Positions 1 to 8,026 of a DNA stretch of 64,000 nt are shown here, in pieces. A program made the translations under genes and the position numbers. The number at the start of each line of letters is the position of its first letter. The first letter of the stretch is position 1. The notes under the pieces were generated by a model that was given only the letters and a program-made list of their open reading frames with translations, was not told where the DNA came from and ran no database searches. The DNA is from an uncultured Acetatifactor sp. (GTDB lineage Bacteria; Bacillota; Clostridia; Lachnospirales; Lachnospiraceae), in NCBI GenBank assembly GCA_910588225.1, contig CAJUQT010000004.1, forward strand, positions 24,393 through 88,392, given 5' to 3'.

Positions 1-1425
1 CACAAAGCGCTTCACTTTTTCCTGCTCTCCGGGAGACATAACCATGACTGCCGGCAGAATTACTACCTTGTAGGAACTCCAGTCCGCCTTTAGAGATGTC
101 ACATCTGCCGTCACGCCGATATTTTCCAGGTAATTATAGAGCCTGCCGCAATAATCCACATAATGGAACGTCGGATCATTTACCGGCTTTATCCGCAGGG
201 CCCAGTGGGAATCATAGTCGAAGCATATTGCCGTCTCCCGGGGAAACACCGTCTTCTCCAGAGGCTCCAGCTTTTTCAGCAGCGCCGCCGTCTCCTGCAT
301 TTCCCGATACCTTCTCCGGGGCACGCCATCCATGTCCACAATGGCATAATTCAGCTGCTCCGCCCCAAAGGGATATGTGCGAAACTGAAAATGCAGCATC
401 ATTTCCCCGCCATGGGCCATAGACTGCACCACCGCCTGTTTTAACGCCCCAGGGTTGGGCTGCAGTCTTCCGTTACCCCCCAGCTTGTGACCGCCTCCGG
501 ACATGAATTCCAGCACCCAGAAGGGCTCCCCATCCTTCACGCCTCTGGCAAAAGCATAGGGGAAGGAATCCACCTTCGCATCCCGAAGACCCGGATAAAA
601 GTCAAAGGCATATCTGTCCAGGTTCTCCGTACTGTCAAAATAGTCAATGCTGTTGGTGGCAAGACCGGTGGCATTGGTGGTAATGGTAACCTGCAGGTAT
701 TTCCGCAAAGCCGCCGCCTGCAGATCCTGATATTCCTTCTGGCTCCCGGAGCAGAACCGCTCAAACTGCAGCCGCACCGTTGGATTCTCATGATAGGCAT
801 CTATCTGATTCCGCGCCCCCGCCTCAATGGTATTCACAGGGACGGGAATCTCGTCAAAATCATCATATTCCTGAGACCAGAAGATACTTCCGCTCCTTTT
901 GTTGAATGCTTCGATACTGCCATATTCCTGCCGCAGATATCCATGAAATTTCTCAGTGCACACCGGGCAGCAGCAGCGTCCCGTCCCCTCCTGGGCCGGC
1001 TCGTTGTCAATCTGTACCCCTGCCACATAAGTATTTCCCGCGAAAGCTTCCCCCAGCTTCTCCGCAATTTTAACGGAATAAGCCCTGTAAGTTTCATTAT
1101 TGTAGCAATAATGCCTCCTTCCGCCGAAAGGCCGACGGATTCTGCGATTGTCCATGTACAGAAGATCCGGATGCTTTTTCACCAGCCATGCGGGAGGACA
1201 GGCAGTAGGCGTACACAATATAGTCTGAATGCCCGCCTCCCCCAGCTCCTTCACCACTGCTTCCAGCCACCCGAATTCATACTTTCCCTCTTCCGGCTCC
1301 ATCCGGCACCAGGCGAATTCTCCCATCCGCACCGTGTTGATACCGGAGCGCTTCAAAAGCTCCAGATCATGTCGCAGTTCTTCTTCCTTTTTATGTTCCG
1401 GATAATATGATACTCCATATCTCAT
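1..1425 (-). CDS. GH42 beta-galactosidase, 3' end cut by window edge
   Basis: The visible 475 residues read without a stop to the first base of the window, so the C-terminal part is missing. The start MRYGVSYYPE follows GAGGACAGG. The sequence matches the GH42 TIM barrel. The acid/base is Glu142 in QIDNEP and the predicted nucleophile is Glu306 in WVLEFMSGG. Cys107 and the CCCPVC cluster (151-156) fit the structural zinc site found in many GH42 enzymes. There is no signal peptide, so it probably cleaves terminal beta-galactosides from imported oligosaccharides in the cytoplasm. It is the last visible gene of the minus-strand isomerase/GH29 operon, 142 bp after the fucosidase. Family is secure; linkage preference is unknown. 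Confidence 0.9.
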   Translation of the reverse strand, partial: MRYGVSYYPEHKKEEELRHDLELLKRSGINTVRMGEFAWCRMEPEEGKYEFGWLEAVVKELGEAGIQTILCTPTACPPAWLVKKHPDLLYMDNRRIRRPFGGRRHYCYNNETYRAYSVKIAEKLGEAFAGNTYVAGVQIDNEPAQEGTGRCCCPVCTEKFHGYLRQEYGSIEAFNKRSGSIFWSQEYDDFDEIPVPVNTIEAGARNQIDAYHENPTVRLQFERFCSGSQKEYQDLQAAALRKYLQVTITTNATGLATNSIDYFDSTENLDRYAFDFYPGLRDAKVDSFPYAFARGVKDGEPFWVLEFMSGGGHKLGGNGRLQPNPGALKQAVVQSMAHGGEMMLHFQFRTYPFGAEQLNYAIVDMDGVPRRRYREMQETAALLKKLEPLEKTVFPRETAICFDYDSHWALRIKPVNDPTFHYVDYCGRLYNYLENIGVTADVTSLKADWSSYKVVILPAVMVMSPGEQEKVKRFV

Positions 1426-1566
1426 CCTGTCCTCTTTTCCGGCGCCCCGCGCCATATGAAGTTGTAAGTTCCTTCGCAGTCAGCCGAAATCGGAAATAAC
1501 CCTTAAAGCGTTACTTCTGATTGTCTCCCGGACTTCCGTTCATTGCCCCGTCTGAGCTGCTGCAGT

Positions 1567-2928
1567 TCATTCCTTCCCGGTAAAGTAAATATTCTCATCT
1601 CCCCCGGCCTTCACAGGTTCCGCCATAGTCAGTACCACAATGGTATCAGGCACTTCCGCGCTATCCCCGGCATACGCCTTCTCCGGCAGTACCAGCCGGA
1701 TGCCGTTCTGGTCTTCTGTCACTTCCACCGGACTGCCGTCGAACAGCGCGGCATTTTCGATATGATTTTCCGTAATGGGAATCTTTTCTCCCCGGAATGC
1801 CTCTCGATCCAGAATATGCAGATACACTTTATTGTCATGCCATGTGGCGCCGTACACATTGTCTACCGGCTCGTAAGGCCCTGCCGCCGTGGCGTAAATG
1901 CTTTCCCCGTATACCTGCAGCCAGTCGCCCACCTGTCGCATGCGCTGCCGGATTTCTTCCGATATTTTGCCGTTGCGGTCGGGACCGATGTTTACCAGCC
2001 AGTTTCCCCCTCTGCACACCACATTCACCATCATGCGTATCAGCCAGTCAAAATCGGACACCGGATCCTCCGCCATCCAGCCCCAGGAGCTTCCGGAGCA
2101 GACGCACATATTTTTCTCCCAGGGCACGGGAATAATCTTCCCCGTAATCTCATGAGAGCCTTCGTCACAGTAGAAATCTCCCTCCCACCCGGAGCGGGGA
2201 TTGATCAGCAGCTTCGAGTTATAGCTTCTGGCCATTTTATTCAGTTTCACCGGCTCCCAGAACCAGGCGCTGGAGGTATCGCTGCCCTTGTGAGCCAGCC
2301 AGCCCCCGTCATACCACAAAATGTCCGGATGGTACCTGCTGCACAGCTCTTCCACCTGGGCATAGCACTGCTTCTTCATCAGCGCCGCATTCTCAGGCAG
2401 CCCTTCCGGGTCAAAATATCCGGGAAAACGCCAGTCCATTGGCGAATAATAGACACCCACTTTCAGTCCGGCCTCTCTGCATGCATCCGCATACTCCTGA
2501 ACGAAATCCCGCTTTGCCCCTCTGTGGTAAGAAGTGAAATGCTCATAGCTTCCCTCGCTGTTCCACAGAGAAAATCCGTCATGATGTCTGGTGACCATAA
2601 CGGCATATTTCGCGCCGAAATCCTTCGCAATATCCATCCATTCCTTCATGGCAAAATCCTGGGGGATAAATTCATCCGCCAGCGCTTCATACTCTTCCTT
2701 TGGGATTTTCTCGTTAAATCTGGCCCACTCGCCCCTTCCCAAAATGGAATAAAGCCCCCAGTGTATGAACATGCCGATTTTGGCATCCCTCCACCACTGC
2801 TTCTCCTCAGGCGGAAGAGTCAGCTCTTCACATTTCACCCCTCCCAGGCTTTTGAAGTTGATGCTGCTCTTCAGCATGGACTTCAATTCCGCTCCCGTCA
2901 TTTTGCGCGGCATTTTTTTCTCCATCAT
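1567..2928 (-). CDS. GH29 alpha-L-fucosidase (copy 1)
   Basis: A 453-residue intracellular-type alpha-L-fucosidase with no signal peptide. GH29 features are the N-terminal WWRDAKIGMFIHWG block (residues 45-58), VTRHHDGF near 112-119, and LWYDGGW with Asp207 as predicted nucleophile. Retaining GH29 enzymes release terminal L-fucose. The start is double: GGAGG is 4 bases before the first ATG and 7 before the second, so the second (2925) may be the one used. It overlaps the stop of a small basic ORF by 4 bases and precedes the GH42 gene, which suggests both act on fucosylated galactosides. It is one of three GH29 genes plus one GH95 in this window. Confidence 0.93.
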   Translation of the reverse strand: MMEKKMPRKMTGAELKSMLKSSINFKSLGGVKCEELTLPPEEKQWWRDAKIGMFIHWGLYSILGRGEWARFNEKIPKEEYEALADEFIPQDFAMKEWMDIAKDFGAKYAVMVTRHHDGFSLWNSEGSYEHFTSYHRGAKRDFVQEYADACREAGLKVGVYYSPMDWRFPGYFDPEGLPENAALMKKQCYAQVEELCSRYHPDILWYDGGWLAHKGSDTSSAWFWEPVKLNKMARSYNSKLLINPRSGWEGDFYCDEGSHEITGKIIPVPWEKNMCVCSGSSWGWMAEDPVSDFDWLIRMMVNVVCRGGNWLVNIGPDRNGKISEEIRQRMRQVGDWLQVYGESIYATAAGPYEPVDNVYGATWHDNKVYLHILDREAFRGEKIPITENHIENAALFDGSPVEVTEDQNGIRLVLPEKAYAGDSAEVPDTIVVLTMAEPVKAGGDENIYFTGKE

Positions 2929-3125
2929 TTTTCCTCCGTCTTAAATTCGTCTGTTTTCTTTCCCCGATTCTGTTTCTTTCTCTCCGTTTTCCTGTTTTTC
3001 CTGTTCGATTTTTCCTGTTCTCTGCTCTGCTTTTCCGGTTTTCCGCTTCTCTTTTCCTCCTCCGACTCTATCCCCCCGAGCCTTCCTTTCCTGCTTTTCG
3101 TCTTCCGGCTCTGCCTTTTAGGCAT
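2925..3125 (-). CDS. Doubtful small basic low-complexity ORF
   Basis: A 66-residue reading frame made almost only of Lys, Arg, Glu, Ser, Gln and Asn, with no domain I recognise. The coding strand is a purine-rich tract with repeated GGAAAA-like words, and that alone can keep a frame open. It has a weak ribosome site (GGAAAGCCGGA) and its TGA overlaps the fucosidase start by 4 bases, a layout that would allow translational coupling. It may be a real spacer peptide, but a non-coding polypurine leader of the fucosidase gene is at least as likely. Confidence 0.25.
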   Translation of the reverse strand: MPKRQSRKTKSRKGRLGGIESEEEKRSGKPEKQSREQEKSNRKNRKTERKKQNRGKKTDEFKTEEK

Positions 3126-3155
3126 TCCGGCTTTCCGTAAGTGCCGGATCCTGCG

Positions 3156-3440
3156 TCAGCCGCCCTGCAGCAGCTCTGTCGCCCGCTCCAGTATCGCCTC
3201 ATGACCGCCCAGCATGGCCACCCGCAGCGTATCGCTTCCCTCCAGCCCCTTAATCATATAACAGGGCTGCTCAATCCGATAAAAGGGCTGCTTCAGCATC
3301 TCCAGATAGGTCAGATCCCCCAGACTTCCCAGTCTGATAATCGTGTCCCTGTCCATTTCTGCGTCCAGCGTCATATCATAAGCCGACCATCCGGACTCCG
3401 TACATAATTCCACAGATTCCTTCACGGATATTACTTTCAT
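3156..3440 (-). CDS. Small conserved-looking protein of unknown function
   Basis: A 94-residue protein starting MKVISVKESVEL after GGGGAGAC. A longer in-frame extension to 3494 has a poorer ribosome site. It has no membrane segment or metal motif. Two scattered Cys (in VELCTE and QPCYMI) and the C-terminal AMLGGHEAILERATELL helix are the visible features. It lies 43 bp after the cysteine desulfurase-family gene, in the same direction and probably the same transcript, so a role alongside that enzyme is possible. I do not recognise the family. Confidence 0.6.
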   Translation of the reverse strand: MKVISVKESVELCTESGWSAYDMTLDAEMDRDTIIRLGSLGDLTYLEMLKQPFYRIEQPCYMIKGLEGSDTLRVAMLGGHEAILERATELLQGG

Positions 3441-3483
3441 GCCTGTCTCCCCTTCTCCGCACTTTCGCATCTTCCTGCCTATC

Positions 3484-4623
3484 TCACAGCCCAACCGTCA
3501 GCTCTTCCATAGCCCTCACCAATGCCTCCGCTTCCTCCGGTTTCGTCATAAAGGACACACTTACCCGCACTGTGCCTTCCTTCTCCGTCCCCAGATATTT
3601 ATGAATCAGGGGTGCGCAGTGAAGTCCTGTCCGTACCTGGATTCCATAGGTCCCGGCCAGAATATACCCTACATCCGCAGGAGAAAGTCCGGGAACCGTA
3701 AAGCTCAGCGCCGTCCCCTCCGGCTGTTTCTCCCCGAAGAGAACTACCTTCCGATTCTCCCGAAGACCTTCATACAATATCTTCATCAGATGCTTCTCAG
3801 ATTCCCGGATTTTCTCCAGTCCCATGTCCAGCACATACTCCACTCCCGCATTCAATGCGGCAATCCCTGGCATATTCATGGTACCCACCTCGTAAAAAGG
3901 CTCCCGGGGCACCAGCGTGCGGCTGTCCTTCCCGGTTCCTCCATAGAGCAGCGGGCGCAGCGGAATCCCCTTCCGCACATACAGACCGCCTGTTCCCTGG
4001 ATTCCGTACAGTCCCTTGTGGCCGGTAAAAGCCAGCATATCGATGCACATATCCTCCACATCCAGGGGCAGCGCTCCCGCAGACTGAGACACATCCGCCA
4101 GAAAACAGGCTCCCTTTTCCCTGGCCCATCTTCCTATCTGCCGGATATCCTGTACCGCTCCGGTCACGTTGGAACTGTGATTCACAATAACCAGAGCTGT
4201 ATCCTCGTCGACAGCCCGCTCCATGGCTTTCATATCCACATAACCGCTGCTGTCGCAGCCCACTTCCACCGGAAGGACTTTTCCCCCGGCAATTTCTTCC
4301 CTTAATCCATCATAAATAGTACGAAGCACCGCATTGTGTTCTGCGGCAGTGTACACAATCCGCTTTCTGGTACAACAAAAGCCCAGGATAGCCATATTCA
4401 GCGCCTGGGTAGAACCTCCTGTGAAGAAAATCCTCTCCGGTTCTTCTATTTGAAAGAGCCGTGCCAGGTTTCCCCGGCACAGCTTCCCTGTGTCTTGCGT
4501 ATGTTCATTATATGTCGCACCGCGGTACTGAGACGCGGGCAGCTCCCTGAGTGACTGAGCCGCCGCATCCAACACCTGCTGCGGCTTCGGCCAGGTCGTC
4601 GCCGCATGATTTAAGTATATCAT
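3484..4623 (-). CDS. Cysteine desulfurase-family PLP aminotransferase (class V)
   Basis: A 379-residue fold-type I PLP enzyme. The start MIYLNHAATTWPKP is preceded by GGGAGGAG; an upstream in-frame start at 4641 is less likely. It has the NHAATT N-terminal motif, FFTGGSTQALN (PLP phosphate loop), the ADVSQSAG aspartate region and FTGHKGLYG with the Schiff-base lysine. RTGLHCAP near the C-terminus carries the candidate persulfide Cys. Relatives convert cysteine to alanine and enzyme-bound persulfide sulfur. No IscU/SufU scaffold lies beside it; its neighbours are a sugar isomerase-like gene and glycosidases, so this is a stand-alone desulfurase-like protein of uncertain acceptor. Gap to the upstream gene is 65 bp, consistent with an operon. 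Confidence 0.85.
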   Translation of the reverse strand: MIYLNHAATTWPKPQQVLDAAAQSLRELPASQYRGATYNEHTQDTGKLCRGNLARLFQIEEPERIFFTGGSTQALNMAILGFCCTRKRIVYTAAEHNAVLRTIYDGLREEIAGGKVLPVEVGCDSSGYVDMKAMERAVDEDTALVIVNHSSNVTGAVQDIRQIGRWAREKGACFLADVSQSAGALPLDVEDMCIDMLAFTGHKGLYGIQGTGGLYVRKGIPLRPLLYGGTGKDSRTLVPREPFYEVGTMNMPGIAALNAGVEYVLDMGLEKIRESEKHLMKILYEGLRENRKVVLFGEKQPEGTALSFTVPGLSPADVGYILAGTYGIQVRTGLHCAPLIHKYLGTEKEGTVRVSVSFMTKPEEAEALVRAMEELTVGL

Positions 4624-4688
4624 AAATACTCCTCCCGGCAATGCCGACCATAAGCAGCTGTTATGGCCATAATGTACTTCTGAAAAGC

Positions 4689-6056
4689 TTATCCTTCCAC
4701 AACCTCAAAGCCCATATAGCGTGCAATCTTCTTCACCAGCGCCAGCTGGTCTCCGAATACCAGTACCTGATGATGTCCGAAATCTGCCAGCGTGTGCATA
4801 TAGTCTCTGCCATTCTCCAGCTTAATGAAGTAATGAGGGCTGCAGTAATACTGTCTGAACTCGGAACGCACGACCTCGCCCACCTTTACCACCATCTTGT
4901 TGCCCATGGGATTGAATCGTCCGAAGGTGATATACTGCTCTTCGTTCTGCTCAAAGGCAATCTGCATCTTGCCGCCGAAGCCCTGTCCCGTAAAGGCCCA
5001 CATACTGTAATCCAGATCCGGCTTGTCGAAGCCATTCATCTTCAGCGCGGGAACCGCGTGGTGGATGGACAGAATCTCAGGAGACTGCAGGAAAGGATTG
5101 CCCATGAATGCCGCCTTGTGACTGCCGTACATCAGCACCATCATGGCCATCATGGCATTCAGATCTTCCTCGCAGGCGCTGGGAATTCCCTCTGACTTCA
5201 GCAGAGAATGGCACACACAGGGGGTAAACTTCCTCTCCTGGGGAATCCTGGAGGCACACAGCTCAATGCAGGCCGTGGAAAAGGCATTGCAGCCATAAAA
5301 TTCCATCATGGCCTTGGCTGCCAGATAGTATTTTGCATCGTTCACAAGCCACTCCGGATTCACCTTCGTATCCTTGGAATTCGCCAGCAGCTTCTCCGCA
5401 ATCTCCTTTGCCTCCGCCTCGTCTACCTTGTCCATATAAGGGAAGATATCCTTGAACGGAAGCTTCAGCACTTCGAAGCCATACTGCTTTCTCAGATACT
5501 CCACATCCCTGATATTAGACTGAATTCCATAGGTAGGCACCTGACCGGAAGTCAGAATCAGCGCCTTTGTATTGGCAATGCACTTTCTCACCCACAGACT
5601 GTGAAGAATATCGTTTAAATCTTCCATATCAATGGCATTGTAAGCTTCCACACCGATGCTTCTGTTGTATGCGCACAGATCTGCACCCTCGTTGCCGTTG
5701 GAGAATACAATGGTAGTCTTGCGGTACTTCTCCAGCTTCGGGATACGATAACAGAATATCACAAAAGCATCCACCTGGTCCAGTCCTTCTTCAATTTTAT
5801 CCCAGGTTTCCTGAGGCACTGTCAGGTTCTCTATGTAAGGCACCGGGATGGGATCCAACACATTTACCTGAGGAATAATCTTCTTCACCTTCTCGGCAAT
5901 GTCCTTCATATAATCAGCAGCCCATTCTTTCTCCGCCTCCGGCTGCAGATTCTCGAACTTACCCGCGCGGCAGGGTCCCTCCCAGAAAGCGGAATGCTGC
6001 AAAAATCCCACAAGGGGACGGATATTTAACTTCTTTTTCATCGCTGATTCAACCAT
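4689..6056 (-). CDS. Sugar isomerase, L-fucose/L-arabinose isomerase-like
   Basis: A 455-residue protein starting MVESAMKKKLNIRP 8 bases after GGAGG; a longer frame to 6158 runs through the promoter and is rejected. No signal peptide, so cytoplasmic. Overall plan and phrases such as PLVGFLQHSAFWEG, FSNGNEGADLCAYNR, ELCASRIPQE and the C-terminal DYMHTLADFGHHQV suggest the L-fucose/L-arabinose isomerase superfamily. It is shorter than classical FucI (about 590 residues). It is first in the operon with a fucosidase and a galactosidase, so aldose-ketose isomerisation of a released sugar, possibly L-fucose, is a reasonable inference. Substrate is not shown. Expression probably starts at the shared-architecture promoter at 6141-6202. 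Confidence 0.6.
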   Translation of the reverse strand: MVESAMKKKLNIRPLVGFLQHSAFWEGPCRAGKFENLQPEAEKEWAADYMKDIAEKVKKIIPQVNVLDPIPVPYIENLTVPQETWDKIEEGLDQVDAFVIFCYRIPKLEKYRKTTIVFSNGNEGADLCAYNRSIGVEAYNAIDMEDLNDILHSLWVRKCIANTKALILTSGQVPTYGIQSNIRDVEYLRKQYGFEVLKLPFKDIFPYMDKVDEAEAKEIAEKLLANSKDTKVNPEWLVNDAKYYLAAKAMMEFYGCNAFSTACIELCASRIPQERKFTPCVCHSLLKSEGIPSACEEDLNAMMAMMVLMYGSHKAAFMGNPFLQSPEILSIHHAVPALKMNGFDKPDLDYSMWAFTGQGFGGKMQIAFEQNEEQYITFGRFNPMGNKMVVKVGEVVRSEFRQYYCSPHYFIKLENGRDYMHTLADFGHHQVLVFGDQLALVKKIARYMGFEVVEG

Positions 6057-6140
6057 TTTTGTTTCCTCCATTTGACTTCGAAATTGGCCGCCTCCACGCG
6101 GCAGCGTTTTTGGCCTTCCAGCCACAGTTTCCATGTTTTC

Positions 6141-6202
6141 ATTATATCCGGGGCGCATTCTCCGGTAAATTGAATAAATTGCAAAAAAGGGTACTATTTC
6201 AA
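6141..6202 (-). promoter_or_regulatory. Regulated promoter: TTGAA-N23-TTCAA element plus TATAAT
   Basis: Read on the minus strand, a 33-bp element bounded by TTGAA and TTCAA (6202-6170) is followed by exactly 23 bp and then TATAAT (6146-6141), 85 bp before the isomerase start. Two other minus-strand promoters in the window have the same spacing. No good -35 hexamer sits at the usual distance, as expected for an activator-dependent promoter. Confidence 0.6.
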
Positions 6203-6212
6203 ACTTCCCTTT

Positions 6213-7874
6213 TTATTTTGCGCTCCTGCCCGCATCTGCTTCAGCCGCCCGTTCCAGCGCCCGCTTCCAGGCTTTCTCATAGAAAGAGGTCACCTGCTCC
6301 ATCCCCAGCCGGCCTGCCTCCTCCTTCAATTGCTGCCAGTGCGCCTGGAATTCTTCCTCGTCTTCTGCATATATCATATTCCAGAAGGCTTTATATACCA
6401 GCTTCTCTATATCATCGGCCACTCTGTTCAGCTCTGAAGGCAGTGTATCTGTCAGATAGATTGCTGCGGAAGCCCGGACGGTCTCCCACTGTGTCTGCTC
6501 ATTTCCATCCTTTTTCGATGTTCCCTCTTCCTCCCGCCAGTAAAGGCTGCTGAATGCATACCCTTCCTCTGTCAGCGAGGCCGGTGTCCTTCCCAATACG
6601 CCAAAGGGCCGGATTCCCTCCTGAAGATTTCCCTGATATCCCGGAATCTCCTCTTCTTTCCGTTCCAGTACCTGTCTGCCTGTCTCCGTCACACAGGGCA
6701 GTCCGTTTTCTCCATACTCCCACACAGAGCCCTCCGGCCCATTATAAAGATAAAATATGGTCTCTTCACGGTAAAACCAGTTCAACAGTTTCAGGGCATC
6801 TTCCACCCGGGGAGAATTCCTGTTCACCGCCAGGTATCGATTGCCCCCCGCAATATGGTCCGGCTCCAGATACAGCTTCATGTCTTCCGCAGGCAGAGGA
6901 ATATATGCCATCCGCTCCTCGGTATCCCGCAGAGGAGAATCCGCCCCGGCAGATTCCGGCAGTACCGTAAAAAGAACCCGTCCGGAATTCACTTTGCGCT
7001 CCACATTCCCGGCTGTCTGATTCGGCGAATCCCGATCCAGCAGTCCCCGCCGGTTGGCCTCATAATAAAAATGCACCGCTCTCTTATAGAAACTGTCCTC
7101 CTCCAGTATGGAACTGATGGAACCGGTAACCATATTTGCCTCCATCAGCGGTGATACCGTCTGCATATCTATCCCGTACATGTAAGCCAGAGAAGCGGCA
7201 TGTCCGAGAACGCCTCCGTCCTCCTGCCAGAGACAGATCCCATACATGCTCTCTCCGATATCGCTGAGAGGCTTTGCCCTCCTCAGCTGTTCAATCACAT
7301 CCAGGTACTCTTCCAGATCGGAGACTTCGAGACTTCCGGCCCTCTCCCATGCGCTCTTCAGCAGCATTGGCATGGAACGATATTCATAGTCTCCTGCCTC
7401 TCCCACAGACAGCGGCGCCAGCAGCAGCTCCTCCCCTCCGCTTCCTTCCAGAGACCATTCCAGCGCCGCCCCATATGCTTCCCCCTGGAACAGGGAGGGC
7501 AACGCCTGCTGATATTCATTCAGAGGAAGCAATATTCCCGCATCCATATACAGCTGTGCCTGTTCTCTGTCAGCAAAGCCGATAATATCCGGAACTGTCC
7601 CCGACGTCAGCCGAAGTCTGAGCTCTTCCGCAGTCTGTCCCTCCGCGGAACAGGTTTCCAGAATCAGCCCTGTATCCTCATAAAGGCGTGCCGCCGCCCA
7701 CCCCTTCCACACAGATGCCGAGCTGTCAGTCTCCTGAATATACGCAGTGATAATCGTCCCCTTCGCCTCCTCCCCTGTCTGAAGGCTTTCGGCGAGATGC
7801 TCTCCTCCGCCGGCACAGCCGCCGGACAGCACTGCACACAACAGCAATAGTATCGCTACTGTCTTTCTGTTCAT
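6213..7874 (-). CDS. Solute-binding lipoprotein (stand-alone)
   Basis: A 553-residue exported lipoprotein. The signal peptide MNRKTVAILLLLCAVLSGGC ends in a lipobox with acylated Cys20; the start follows GGGGAG. The mature part resembles family 1 extracellular solute-binding proteins (TVPDIIGFADREQAQLY region, ALKLLNWFYREETIF near the C-terminal third). No permease gene follows it. It is divergently transcribed from the YesM-type kinase at 8027, with about 150 bp between. It may deliver sugar to one of the nearby permease pairs or present ligand to the kinase; both are inference. It is quite different in sequence from the other two binding proteins in the window. Confidence 0.8.
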   Translation of the reverse strand: MNRKTVAILLLLCAVLSGGCAGGGEHLAESLQTGEEAKGTIITAYIQETDSSASVWKGWAAARLYEDTGLILETCSAEGQTAEELRLRLTSGTVPDIIGFADREQAQLYMDAGILLPLNEYQQALPSLFQGEAYGAALEWSLEGSGGEELLLAPLSVGEAGDYEYRSMPMLLKSAWERAGSLEVSDLEEYLDVIEQLRRAKPLSDIGESMYGICLWQEDGGVLGHAASLAYMYGIDMQTVSPLMEANMVTGSISSILEEDSFYKRAVHFYYEANRRGLLDRDSPNQTAGNVERKVNSGRVLFTVLPESAGADSPLRDTEERMAYIPLPAEDMKLYLEPDHIAGGNRYLAVNRNSPRVEDALKLLNWFYREETIFYLYNGPEGSVWEYGENGLPCVTETGRQVLERKEEEIPGYQGNLQEGIRPFGVLGRTPASLTEEGYAFSSLYWREEEGTSKKDGNEQTQWETVRASAAIYLTDTLPSELNRVADDIEKLVYKAFWNMIYAEDEEEFQAHWQQLKEEAGRLGMEQVTSFYEKAWKRALERAAEADAGRSAK

Positions 7875-8026
7875 CTTCTCCCCTGTTCCGAAACAAAGCA
7901 CTTCTGCAAGAGCGCTTCAACTGTTTCTCACATGCAACATTCAACTTTTTCAAAATATAGTAACACTTCGTTCCCATATCTGGTACAATGGAATTGTCTT
8001 ACACAATTTTTCCGGGAGTGAAGCAT

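Noticed and set aside
1525..1545. GGGGCAATGAACGG word before GH42 also present near 51160
   Set aside because: A 14-base match without any of the surrounding structure is expected by chance in 64 kb and lies in a different context.
1543..3204. 553-residue plus-strand open frame
   Set aside because: It lies opposite the GH29 gene, has no ribosome site, and its translation is Pro/His/Arg/Ser-rich in the way expected of an antisense frame.
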